From assembly GCA_023410575.1 (NCBI GenBank), contig JAEYPP010000046.1:1-43378 (forward strand): DNA of 43,378 bases. The letters run 5' to 3'. The stretch is from Bacillota bacterium (GTDB lineage: Bacteria > Bacillota > Clostridia > Lachnospirales > Lachnospiraceae). Both the position numbers and the translations under genes were made by a program. Shown piece after piece: positions 1 to 7,825 of this stretch. Position 1 is the first letter of the stretch. Each line of letters starts with the position of its first letter. Under the pieces are notes generated by a model. The model saw nothing but the letters and a program-made list of their open reading frames with translations, had not been told where the DNA came from and searched no databases.

Positions 1-1166
1 TTGGAGTTGGTGGAGCAGGTAATAATGCGGTTAATCGCATGGTTGAAGAAAATATATTAGGTGTTGAGTTTATTTGTGTAAATACGGACAAGCAGCATTT
101 GAAAACTTGTAAGGCTCCTCAATGTATTCAAATAGGTGAGAAGTTAACAAAGGGATTGGGGGCAGGCGCAAAACCTGAAATCGGTGAAAAGGCTGCAGAA
201 GAATCAAGAGAAGAGTTAACTGATTTAATTAAAGGTGCTGACATGGTTTTCGTTACATGTGGTATGGGCGGTGGAACTGGTACGGGTGCAGCACCAGTAG
301 TTGCTAATATTGCAAAGAGTATGGGAATCTTAACCGTAGGTATTGTTACAAAACCATTTAAGTTTGAAGCAAAGCAGAGAATGAATAATGCACTTGGTGG
401 TATTGAAAAATTGAAAGAGAGTGTTGATACCTTAATTGTAATTCCAAATGACAAGTTGCTTGAGATTGTAGATCGCAGAACTACAATGCCAGATGCTTTG
501 AGAAAAGCAGATGAGGTATTACAGCAAGGTGTTCAGGGTATTACAGACTTGATTAATGTACCAGGCTTAATTAACCTTGACTTTGCGGATGTTCAGACTG
601 TCATGAAGGATAAGGGTGTTGCTCATATCGGTATCGGTGTTGGTTCTGGTGATGATAAGTGTACAGAAGCTGTGAAACAAGCAATTACTTCTCCTTTATT
701 AGAGACAACGATCGCAGGTGCAAGTCATGTTATTATTAACATTTCAGGTGATATTAGCTTAATTGAAGCTAATGATGCGGCTACTTTTGTACAGGAACTT
801 GCAGGTGATTCCGCTAATATTATTTTCGGTGCGATGTATGATGAGTCTGTACCAGATCAAGCAATCATTACAGTAATTGCTACTGGTCTTGAAGATAAAG
901 CAAAAACTAATCCATTAAAGACAGCAAGCTTTTTAAAGAATGAGAATAGCCAGAAGGTTGGAATTGCTTCGGGAACTCTTCCTACATATAATAAGCAACC
1001 AATGAATGCAACATTGAATCAGAATACGCAAACTTCTACTTATCAGCAAGCTAGACCACAGGGGAATAATTCTTATTCTGCACACAATTATACAGCGCCT
1101 ACAATGAATCAAGAATCAGGTGGAATTAAGATTCCTGAATTTTTACAGAAGAATCGTAACAAATAA
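1..1166 (+). CDS. ftsZ: cell division GTPase FtsZ (5'-truncated by window edge)
   Basis: Tubulin-like GTPase that polymerises into the cytokinetic Z ring. The reading frame is open from base 3 and enters at the nucleotide-binding start GVGGAGNNAVNRM, so roughly the first 15-20 residues lie outside the window. The tubulin signature GGGTGTGAAPV is present, followed by the T7-loop region (NLDFADV). After a variable linker rich in Q, N and T the protein ends in the conserved C-terminal peptide IPEFLQKNRNK, which in the family binds FtsA, SepF and ZapA-type partners. Its position directly before spoIIGA-sigE matches the Bacillus/Clostridium order. A hairpin with a T-run follows at once, so ftsZ is probably the last gene of its transcript. 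Identification is secure. Confidence 0.98.
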   Translation, partial: GVGGAGNNAVNRMVEENILGVEFICVNTDKQHLKTCKAPQCIQIGEKLTKGLGAGAKPEIGEKAAEESREELTDLIKGADMVFVTCGMGGGTGTGAAPVVANIAKSMGILTVGIVTKPFKFEAKQRMNNALGGIEKLKESVDTLIVIPNDKLLEIVDRRTTMPDALRKADEVLQQGVQGITDLINVPGLINLDFADVQTVMKDKGVAHIGIGVGSGDDKCTEAVKQAITSPLLETTIAGASHVIINISGDISLIEANDAATFVQELAGDSANIIFGAMYDESVPDQAIITVIATGLEDKAKTNPLKTASFLKNENSQKVGIASGTLPTYNKQPMNATLNQNTQTSTYQQARPQGNNSYSAHNYTAPTMNQESGGIKIPEFLQKNRNK

Positions 1167-1209
1167 TTCGTTCTTAGTAAAATGTTTACTAAGATATAAA
1201 ATGAAACCC

Positions 1210-1249
1210 AGGGGGGATATCGCATGAAGCGACGATCCTCCCCTTTTTT
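1210..1249 (+). terminator. rho-independent terminator of ftsZ
   Basis: A G-rich arm (1210-1223) pairs with a C-rich arm (1229-1244), followed by six T residues. A second hairpin without a T-run, a perfect 9-bp stem, lies just upstream at 1173-1193. Confidence 0.85.
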
Positions 1250-1313
1250 ATTGAATAGGAAAGTTCTTTGAACTTCCCTATTCAATATAAAAAGCGTCCA
1301 AAAGGAAGGACGC
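1250..1313 (+). repeat. dispersed repeat, hairpin A plus GTCC/GGAC box, copy 1
   Basis: A 17-nt arm at 1250-1266 pairs with 1270-1286 (16 of 17). It is followed after a short A-rich spacer by GCGTCC-AAAAGGAA-GGACGC, itself able to fold. Related units lie at 11308-11366, 11779-11841 and 40309-40370. The stem sequence differs between copies while pairing is kept. Confidence 0.75.
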
Positions 1314-1428
1314 TATGATGCGCACTACGCTACGCTACGGCGCGGAACAAAAGCTGTGCTTGTAAAGTGTTGCTTGTGAGAGTGTGCGAAGCACACTTTT
1401 GTTCGTGAATTGAGAATCATGATTTATT

Positions 1429-1480
1429 TAAAAGAAGTTAAATATTTGTTGAAGAAACAACAAATATTTAACTTCTTTTA
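1429..1480. repeat. 23-bp perfect hairpin
   Basis: Arms 1429-1451 and 1458-1480 are perfectly complementary with a 6-nt loop. The stem is A+T rich and abuts the 175-nt element. No equivalent hairpin is present in the related copy near 11.4 kb, so it looks like an insertion into the composite repeat. Confidence 0.8.
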
Positions 1481-1655
1481 TGGGGCTGTCGCACTAGCTG
1501 GATATTATATAAAAGTGAAGGGCGATGGTATTTATCGGAGTGCCTTACAAGTCCCTACACACACTTTGTAGGGCTTGTTTCCATCGCGCACTAAGAAAAT
1601 ATACCATCGCCCTTCATTCTTAATTCATCATAGTGCCCTTAGTGCGATAGTCCCA
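1481..1655. repeat. 175-nt multi-stem palindromic element, copy 1
   Basis: Outer arms GGGGCTGTCGCACT (near 1482-1495) and AGTGCGATAGTCCC (near 1641-1654) pair over 14 positions, two of them G-T. Inside, 1516-1531 pairs perfectly with 1601-1616 (16 bp). Inside that, ACAAGTCCCTACA (1547-1559) pairs with TGTAGGGCTTGT (1567-1578). A related copy at 11466-11607 keeps the nested stems. No open reading frame is associated. It could be a non-autonomous mobile element (MITE-like) or a structured RNA. Confidence 0.75.
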
Positions 1656-1920
1656 TAAAAGTGCGTCCAAAAGAAAGGGCGTAACAATGCACCAAATAAG
1701 GTGGAAATGCAAATAAAGTAAGCTCACAGTTAAACTATGTCAATTTATGTAATTAAAAAAAGTAATCCAAATACCAAGTTACAACAAAAAGTGCAAGCTA
1801 TTGTAGGTATAATAGATTCTATAAAAAGAAAAAAGCAGGCGAAAAGATTTTAGTTCATACAATTTCATAACATTTTAGATAGCTCATCAAGATAGTTGTT
1901 GATGTGCAACAGGAGTAGAT

Positions 1921-2775
1921 GTGCAACTTGAATTTTACATAGATATATTTTTTTTCATTAATTTTTTTATGAATTGCATTTTGCTATTCTTTGTGAGCAA
2001 GATAAGAAAGCAGTCAATTCATATATTGCGTTTACTTATAAGCGCTGTTACAGGCGCTTTGATTGCATGTCTATCTGCTTTGATGTATAAGGTACCAGTT
2101 TTGATAACGTTCTTATTTGATTATGTAGCAACAAGTATATTTATGATTTTAATCGCGTTTGGTAAGAAGAGTAAAAGGAACTTTTTTTATAATTACACAG
2201 CCTTTTTGTTATGTTCATTCTTACTCGGTGGCATATTACAATCATTATCGGAGACATTTCAGGCAGGAAATCATTTAAGAGGTTTCTTTGAGGTTTTGTT
2301 GCGCAGTAGAACAAAGTTAACAATATTACTCGTTTTGAGCATACTTTTAACACCATTCCTTCTGTATTGTTATCATTTAATGAAAGAGAATAATACGGTA
2401 TTAAGTAATTTGTATGATGTTGAGATTATGCTAAGAGAGGATAAGCTAATTAAGTGCAAAGGATTTATGGATACAGGTAATTCGCTAAGAGATCCAATGA
2501 AAAACTGGCCGGTTATTATTGCAGATCAAAACTTGCTAAGAGATGAATTGTACATAATTCAATCACACTACCCCACAGCATTTTGCATTATTCCATATGT
2601 ATCTGTTGGGAAAGAGAACGGGATTTTATATGGAATTCGAGTGAGTTATGTTGTTATTAGTAATTCGCATGATAAGATGTGTACAAAGAATGTAGTAGTT
2701 GCTTTATCACAACATGGGTTTACGAACAAAAGTGAATATCAAGTACTATTACATAATGATTTGCTGGACGTTTGA
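1921..2775 (+). CDS. spoIIGA: sigma-E processing peptidase SpoIIGA
   Basis: Membrane aspartic protease that cleaves pro-sigma-E in the mother cell once the forespore signal (SpoIIR) arrives. The first 150 residues hold about five hydrophobic segments. The soluble C-terminal half carries the catalytic motif GFMDTGNSLRDP with the active Asp at residue 184, and length (284 aa) is usual for the family. The start is a GTG with AGGAG five bases upstream. Its stop lies 26 bp before the sigE start, so the protease and its substrate are co-transcribed, as in other spore formers. Sequence divergence is high, as is normal for SpoIIGA, but motif plus context make the call firm. Confidence 0.95.
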   Translation: MQLEFYIDIFFFINFFMNCILLFFVSKIRKQSIHILRLLISAVTGALIACLSALMYKVPVLITFLFDYVATSIFMILIAFGKKSKRNFFYNYTAFLLCSFLLGGILQSLSETFQAGNHLRGFFEVLLRSRTKLTILLVLSILLTPFLLYCYHLMKENNTVLSNLYDVEIMLREDKLIKCKGFMDTGNSLRDPMKNWPVIIADQNLLRDELYIIQSHYPTAFCIIPYVSVGKENGILYGIRVSYVVISNSHDKMCTKNVVVALSQHGFTNKSEYQVLLHNDLLDV

Positions 2776-2801
2776 GACAAAGTAAGAAGGGAGTTATACC
2801 G

Positions 2802-3542
2802 ATGCTGTTAAAAATATCGATTCATAAAAAGTTTCAATTTCGAATGATACCTAATTTTAGAGATTTTTTTCTAAAACGAAGGGGTGAGATCCACTATATT
2901 GGTGGAGCAGAGGTTTTACCTGCTCCATTGGATCCTAAGCATGAAGCTGATGCAATCATGAAGCTTGGAACCATAGAAGATGTGAGCGCAAAATCTCTAC
3001 TAGTTGAACACAATCTTAGATTAGTTGTATATATAGCTAAAAAATTCGATAATACGGGTGTCGGAGTCGAGGACTTAATTTCGATTGGTACAATTGGTTT
3101 AATTAAAGCAATTAATACCTTTAATAGAGAGAAAAATATTAAACTGGCTACATACGCTTCTCGTTGTATTGAGAATGAGATTCTGATGTATCTTAGAAGA
3201 AATAGTAAGACGAAGCTGGAAGTATCAATTGACGAGCCTTTAAATGTGGATTGGGATGGCAATGAATTATTACTCTCTGATATTCTCGGAACGGAAGAGG
3301 ATGTGATTTATAAGAATATTGAAGATGAAGTAGATAAGAAGTTATTATCAAAAGCACTTTCTAAATTGAATGATAGAGAGAAGGTTATTGTGTCATTACG
3401 CTTTGGGCTTAATACAAAGGATGGCAACGAGAGAACACAAAAAGAAGTTGCTGATATGCTTGGTATATCGCAATCCTATATATCTAGATTGGAGAAAAAA
3501 ATCATTAAACGACTTAAGAAAGAGATGCTACGATGTGAGTAG
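2802..3542 (+). CDS. sigE: RNA polymerase sporulation sigma factor sigma-E (pro-form)
   Basis: Early mother-cell sigma factor. The 246-aa protein begins with a basic, amphipathic pro-sequence of about 30 residues before HYIGGAEVLPAP; in the family this pro-sequence is removed by SpoIIGA. Regions 2.1-2.4 (LVEHNLRLVVYIAKKF through LATYASRCIENEILMYLRR) and region 4 (QKEVADMLGISQSYISRLEKK) are intact. I chose ATG 2802 because AGAAGGGAG lies eight bases upstream. An in-frame TTG at 2772 overlaps the spoIIGA stop and has no ribosome site. The neighbour spoIIGA supplies the activating protease. Confidence 0.97.
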   Translation: MLLKISIHKKFQFRMIPNFRDFFLKRRGEIHYIGGAEVLPAPLDPKHEADAIMKLGTIEDVSAKSLLVEHNLRLVVYIAKKFDNTGVGVEDLISIGTIGLIKAINTFNREKNIKLATYASRCIENEILMYLRRNSKTKLEVSIDEPLNVDWDGNELLLSDILGTEEDVIYKNIEDEVDKKLLSKALSKLNDREKVIVSLRFGLNTKDGNERTQKEVADMLGISQSYISRLEKKIIKRLKKEMLRCE

Positions 3543-3615
3543 ATTTTCATTATAATTAGACCCTTAACTGGATAGCAGTAATATCGTTGTTAAAAAACAA
3601 ATTATCAGTCATAAG

Positions 3616-3644
3616 TTGACAATAAATAAGATAATGTTTAAAAT
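3616..3644 (+). promoter_or_regulatory. sigma-A type promoter for the MBL nuclease gene
   Basis: TTGACA (3616-3621), 17-bp spacer, TAAAAT (3639-3644), about 80 bp before the start codon. It suggests vegetative expression of this gene, independent of spoIIGA-sigE. Confidence 0.65.
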
Positions 3645-3725
3645 TATAGTATGGAACAAAATGTATATTATAGTTAAGGCACTCTATAGTTACATCATAC
3701 ATCAAAAAGCGGAAGAGGAGATTAT

Positions 3726-5330
3726 ATGAAGCTATACTTTATTGGTGCAGATCATGAAGTTACTGGCAGTTGTCATTGCATTCAGGCGTGTGGAAAGAAT
3801 ATTTTAGTAGACTGTGGAATGGAACAAGGAGAAGATGTCTACGAGAATCAAGAACTTCCATTTAATCCATCTGAGATTGATTATGTTTTACTAACACATG
3901 CGCATATAGATCATACGGGTTTATTACCACTCATGTATGCAAGAGGGTTTCGAGGAGAAGTACGTACAACAAAAGCAACTTGTGATTTATGTGATATTAT
4001 GCTACGCGATAGCGCGCATATTCAACAATTTGAAGCAGAATGGCGCAATCGTAAAGCAAAGCGTGCAGGGCAGGAAGAATATGTTCCACTTTATGAGATG
4101 AAGGATGCAATTGGTGTTATGGAATATTTTATTCCATGCGATTACGATGATATTATACATCTTTGTGATGGAATCGATGTTAGATTTTCTGATGTTGGAC
4201 ATTTACTTGGTTCTGCTAGTATCGAGTTAAAGATAACAGAAGAGAATGTTACAAAAACCATTGTATTTTCTGGTGATATAGGCAACTCAAATCAACCAAT
4301 CATAAAGAATCCTACATATTTAAAAGATGCCGATTATGTTGTTATGGAATCCACCTATGGTGATCGCTCTCATGGTTCAGTACCAGATTATGTTGGTGAA
4401 TTATCTAGAATTATTCAGATGACATTTGATCGTGGTGGTAATTTAGTAATTCCTTCCTTTGCAGTGGGCCGTACACAAGAGATGCTATATTTTATTCGTA
4501 AGGTGAAAGAAGAGCGTTTAGTGCATGGTCATGACAATTTTGATGTTTATGTTGATTCTCCATTAGCAATTGAAGCAACTAATATATTTGGTAGAAATAT
4601 GGCAAGTTGTTTTGATGATGAAGCTATGGAATTAGTTAGGAAGGGAATTAATCCAATTTCTTTTCCGGGACTTAAAGTATCTGTCACAAGTGATGATTCA
4701 AAACTAATTAATTTCAATTCAACACCAAAGATAATTATTTCAGCATCGGGTATGTGTGAAGCTGGACGAATCAAACACCATTTAAAACATAATTTATGGA
4801 GAAGCGAATGTACTATCTTATTTGTAGGATACCAGGCAGTAGGAACACTTGGACGATCGATTGTGGATGGTGCACGTGAAGTTAAACTTTTTGGCGAGAC
4901 GATTGAAGTTAAGGCACAGATTATGAAGCTTGATGGTATTAGTGGTCATGCTGATCAAGATGGTTTAATTCGATGGTTGCAATCCTTTGATCCGAAACCA
5001 CAACAAGTTTTCATAGTTCATGGTGAGGATCATGTATGTGATACTTTTACGGAAAAAATAATCAAAGAATATGGTTATAATGCGATTGCCCCATACTCTG
5101 GTGCTTGTTATGATCTTATTCGTAATGAGTTGGTTAAAGCCGGAATAATGGAACGTAAAATTACAGAAAGAAAAGAGAGTGCTAAGACTCCAAACGGTGT
5201 ATTTGCTCGTTTACTTTCTGCTGGTCAAAGATTGCTTACGGTTATTAAACATAATGAAGGTGGAGCGAATAAAGATTTAGCTAAATTTGCAGATCAGATT
5301 AATTCATTGTGTGATAAATGGGATCGTTAG
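3726..5330 (+). CDS. beta-CASP metallo-beta-lactamase RNase-like protein
   Basis: A 534-aa zinc hydrolase of the CPSF/YSH1-like branch, predicted to be a cytoplasmic RNA endo- or exonuclease. The metallo-beta-lactamase core shows THAHIDH (residues 57-63), His159 in DVGHLLGSASIE and Asp184 in SGDIG. A beta-CASP cap follows (MESTYGDRSHG; SGMCEAGRIKHHL) and then the RMMBL motif with ISGHADQDGLIRWL. A Lys/Glu-containing C-terminal tail of about 60 residues has no motif I know. AGGAG precedes the ATG. The gene sits between sigE and sigG, which are adjacent in Bacillus, and has its own promoter. Exact substrate unknown; it is shorter than and distinct from RNase J. Confidence 0.9.
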   Translation: MKLYFIGADHEVTGSCHCIQACGKNILVDCGMEQGEDVYENQELPFNPSEIDYVLLTHAHIDHTGLLPLMYARGFRGEVRTTKATCDLCDIMLRDSAHIQQFEAEWRNRKAKRAGQEEYVPLYEMKDAIGVMEYFIPCDYDDIIHLCDGIDVRFSDVGHLLGSASIELKITEENVTKTIVFSGDIGNSNQPIIKNPTYLKDADYVVMESTYGDRSHGSVPDYVGELSRIIQMTFDRGGNLVIPSFAVGRTQEMLYFIRKVKEERLVHGHDNFDVYVDSPLAIEATNIFGRNMASCFDDEAMELVRKGINPISFPGLKVSVTSDDSKLINFNSTPKIIISASGMCEAGRIKHHLKHNLWRSECTILFVGYQAVGTLGRSIVDGAREVKLFGETIEVKAQIMKLDGISGHADQDGLIRWLQSFDPKPQQVFIVHGEDHVCDTFTEKIIKEYGYNAIAPYSGACYDLIRNELVKAGIMERKITERKESAKTPNGVFARLLSAGQRLLTVIKHNEGGANKDLAKFADQINSLCDKWDR

Positions 5331-5387
5331 TAAACGACATTAACTAATAATGACATAAATTAACAATTAAATACAAGTATAAATATG

Positions 5388-5446
5388 AGCCTCCTGGTAA
5401 ATCATTTTATTATGTCTGAAGAATAAAATGGTTGATCTAGGAGGTT
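5388..5446 (+). promoter_or_regulatory. sigG leader hairpin sequestering the Shine-Dalgarno
   Basis: CCTCCT (5390-5395) pairs with the sigG ribosome site AGGAGG (5439-5444). The helix continues through a nearly paired middle (5396-5403 with 5430-5438, one mismatch and one bulge) into ATTTTATT/AATAAAAT (5404-5411 with 5422-5429), closed by a 10-nt loop. About 22 pairs would hide the ribosome-binding site. Confidence 0.85.
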
Positions 5447-5451
5447 TCATT

Positions 5452-6234
5452 ATGGCTCTTTATAAGGTAGAGATTTGTGGAGTGAACACATCGAAATTGC
5501 CATTGCTTAAAGGCGAAGAAAAGGAAGCTTTGTTTGAACGAATTCGACAGGGAGACAAAGAAGCAAGAGAACTCTATATTAAAGGAAACCTTAGATTGGT
5601 TTTGAGTATTATTCAACGATTTTCTAATAGTAATGAAAACGTCGATGATTTATTTCAAATCGGTTGCATCGGACTTATGAAAGCAATTGATAATTTTGAT
5701 GTTACCCAAGGAGTTAAATTTTCAACCTATGCAGTACCAATGATTATTGGCGAAATTAGAAGATATTTAAGAGACAACAATGCAATCCGTGTATCAAGAT
5801 CACTTCGGGATACTGCGTATAAAGCAATTTACGCAAAAGAAATGTTACTAAAGAAGTATGATAAAGAACCAACCGTTTGCGAGATAGCTTCCGAGGTTGG
5901 AATTAGCCAAGAAGATATTGTAGCAGCTCTAGATGCAATTCAAAGTCCAGTTTCTCTTTATGAACCGGTTTATTCTGAGGGTGGAGATACTCTCTATATC
6001 ATGGATCAAGTTAGTGATAAAAAGAATAAAGAAGAAAATTGGGTGGAGGAAATATCGCTAAAAGAAGCAATGGCACGTTTATCCCCTCGCGAGAACAACA
6101 TAATTAACTTAAGATTTTTTCAAGGGAAAACTCAAATGGAGGTAGCTCAAGAAATTCAAATTTCACAAGCACAAGTTAGTCGCCTTGAAAAAAATGCCCT
6201 TAAAAATATGAAAAATTATTTGATTGAACGATAG
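5452..6234 (+). CDS. sigG: RNA polymerase sporulation sigma factor sigma-G
   Basis: Late forespore sigma factor, 260 aa, the same length as in Bacillus. It carries the sigma-G N-terminal signature KVEICGVNTSKLPLL, region 2 (VKFSTYAVPMIIGEIRRYLRDNN) and region 4 (KTQMEVAQEIQISQAQVSRLEK). I chose ATG 5452, seven bases after AGGAGG. An upstream in-frame ATG (5428) lies within the leader stem and before that ribosome site. The leader hairpin at 5388-5446 would restrain translation. A nested terminator follows the gene. I could not place a convincing sigma-F or sigma-G promoter in the 121-bp gap. Confidence 0.97.
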   Translation: MALYKVEICGVNTSKLPLLKGEEKEALFERIRQGDKEARELYIKGNLRLVLSIIQRFSNSNENVDDLFQIGCIGLMKAIDNFDVTQGVKFSTYAVPMIIGEIRRYLRDNNAIRVSRSLRDTAYKAIYAKEMLLKKYDKEPTVCEIASEVGISQEDIVAALDAIQSPVSLYEPVYSEGGDTLYIMDQVSDKKNKEENWVEEISLKEAMARLSPRENNIINLRFFQGKTQMEVAQEIQISQAQVSRLEKNALKNMKNYLIER

Positions 6235-6237
6235 CAT

Positions 6238-6309
6238 AAAATCTGTTATGAAGAAATCTACCGATTTTTTTTGAAAATCGAGTTGCTATTACTTTGTAAC
6301 AGATTTTTT
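6238..6309 (+). terminator. terminator after sigG
   Basis: AAATCTGTTA near 6239 pairs with TAACAGATTT at 6297-6306 around an inner hairpin (CGATTTT/GAAAATCG), followed by a T-run. Confidence 0.75.
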
Positions 6310-6641
6310 GGTTAAAAGTTACAAATATCACCAAAATAAAGAATTAATTTGAAAATAATTACGAAATATTTCGTATAAGCTAATATGTACTGGAAATGCA
6401 TGGAAGGCCTAGAAATAGAGGGTTTTTCTGTGATTTGCGAAAAATTACGTAATGGGAAAATAAGGGAAAATTAGAAACTCGTTTTCGTTAGAGAATGCTA
6501 AAAGCTGAAGATTTTACTAGTTAAATTAATATGGATAAAAGGATAACTCGGATTTATTGATTTTTTTGGTGATAATTTACAAGTAATAATTACTAATTTC
6601 TGCCAAAAACGTGAAATATTATATAAAATTAAAAATAACTA
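6310..6641. other. A+T-rich intergenic region sigG-lacI, no gene seen
   Basis: About 330 bp without a plausible coding frame. The only clear structure is a perfect 14-nt palindrome ACGAAATATTTCGT at 6361-6374, which could be an operator. The lacI promoter starts at its right end. Confidence 0.6.
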
Positions 6642-6670
6642 TTGATTTATTGTGTAATCTGCTATATAAT
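6642..6670 (+). promoter_or_regulatory. promoter of the LacI-type regulator
   Basis: TTGATT (6642-6647), 17-bp spacer, TATAAT (6665-6670), 40 bp before the chosen start codon. Confidence 0.7.
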
Positions 6671-6710
6671 GAAAACACGAAAACGATATAGCTACGAAAC
6701 GGTGGTAAAA

Positions 6711-7748
6711 ATGGCAACAATAAAAGAACTATCTATTAAGTGTGGTGTATCTATATCCACTGTAAGTAAGGCTTTAAATGGTTACAAGGATATTGGAGAA
6801 GAGACAAGGCGTAATATACTAAAGATTGCTAATGAGATGGGATATTTTCCGGATTCTAATGCAAGAGCTTTGAAAATGAAAAAAACATATAATCTTGGTG
6901 TTCTTTTCTCTACAATGTTTAATCACGGATTAAGAAACGAGTATTTTGCCCATATATTAGCATCATTTAATGAGTATGCCACAAGTAGAGGTTATGATAT
7001 AAATTTCATAGAGCATAATATTGGGAATCGAAAAATGTCTTTCCTAGAGCATTGTAAATATCGAAATTTTGATGGTGTCTGTATCGCTTGCGCAGACTTC
7101 TTTGATAAAGAAGTATTAGAAGTGGTTAATTCGAGAATTCCAGTCGTAGTCATTGATCATATATATAATGACGCGATTTCAATTCTTTCTGATAACATGG
7201 AGGGTATGAGGCAATTAACACAGTACATAATTGATTTGGGACATACTGATATTGCATTTATCCATGGCACTAATTCTTCTGTTACACATAATCGCTTAGT
7301 TAGTTTTTATCAAGTTCTTAGGGAAAACCATATTACAATTCCTAATGAGTACATTATCGAAGGTATATATCGGGATTCCGATGCTACAGCTGTGTTAACA
7401 CAGAGACTTTTGGATTTACCAAAACGACCTACATGTATTATTGCACCAGATGATTATTCTGCTTTAGGTGTTATGAATACAGCAAGAAGAAATGGTCTTC
7501 GAGTTCCAGAGGATATTTCAGTAGTAGGTTATGATGGAATTTCATTAGCACAAGCATTGGAGCCAAAACTTACTACAATTCACCAGGATACTGATAAGAT
7601 TGGAACAGAAGCTGCAAAACAGCTGATTAATCTGATTGAGAATCCGATGTCAACATCAATTAGAAATCTATATTTAAAGGTTCAATTGATAAAAGGAGGA
7701 TCGGTAGCGGATTTAACTAAAACTATGCATACCGATACTAACAACTAG
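6711..7748 (+). CDS. LacI-family transcriptional regulator
   Basis: Sugar-responsive DNA-binding regulator of 345 aa. The N-terminal helix-turn-helix and hinge read MATIKELSIKCGVSISTVSKALNG. The rest is a periplasmic-binding-protein-like ligand domain with the usual IAPDDYSALGVMNTARRNGLRVPEDISVVGYDG segment near the end. I chose ATG 6711, with GGTGG six bases upstream. Longer readings would begin inside the promoter. The gene lies 77 bp before the sugar ABC transporter on the same strand, so it most likely controls that operon and perhaps itself. The ligand cannot be told from sequence. Confidence 0.93.
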   Translation: MATIKELSIKCGVSISTVSKALNGYKDIGEETRRNILKIANEMGYFPDSNARALKMKKTYNLGVLFSTMFNHGLRNEYFAHILASFNEYATSRGYDINFIEHNIGNRKMSFLEHCKYRNFDGVCIACADFFDKEVLEVVNSRIPVVVIDHIYNDAISILSDNMEGMRQLTQYIIDLGHTDIAFIHGTNSSVTHNRLVSFYQVLRENHITIPNEYIIEGIYRDSDATAVLTQRLLDLPKRPTCIIAPDDYSALGVMNTARRNGLRVPEDISVVGYDGISLAQALEPKLTTIHQDTDKIGTEAAKQLINLIENPMSTSIRNLYLKVQLIKGGSVADLTKTMHTDTNN

Positions 7749-7825
7749 CCGATTACATTTCGGCATTTGGTACTGGCATTAATATATTTACATATATAAT
7801 GCAAAATTAAAGGAGGGTTTTTATT

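Larger units (their letters stand above)
1167..1920. other. 754-bp repeat-rich intergenic region ftsZ-spoIIGA
   Basis: No credible gene lies here. In order it holds: a 9-bp hairpin (1173-1193), the ftsZ terminator (1210-1249), hairpin A of a dispersed repeat (1250-1286) with its GCGTCC/GGACGC box (1294-1313), a GTGTGC-GCACAC hairpin with T-run (1382-1401), a 23-bp perfect hairpin (1429-1480), a 175-nt multi-stem element (1481-1655), and a degenerate GCGTCC box (1663-1681). An A+T-rich stretch before spoIIGA follows. It contains a TATAAT-like -10 (about 1818-1823) without a good -35, as is usual for activator-dependent promoters. I looked for a Spo0A box and found only weak matches. Confidence 0.8.

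Noticed and set aside
128..454. Minus-strand open frame within ftsZ
   Set aside because: It is antisense to a clear FtsZ frame and its protein has no recognisable family. The same holds for the other minus-strand frames lying inside spoIIGA, sigE, the nuclease, mrp, feoB and other real genes.
1481..1655. Insertion sequence
   Set aside because: No transposase frame or clear target-site duplication could be seen, so it is listed as a palindromic repeat only.
1700..1920. Spo0A-controlled promoter for spoIIGA
   Set aside because: Expected from other spore formers, but I found only weak matches to the 0A box and no proper -35, so it is not listed as a feature.
6642..6710. Longer N-terminus for the LacI-type regulator
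   Set aside because: The extra codons cover the -35 and -10 elements; the family start MATIKELS is at 6711 with a ribosome site.
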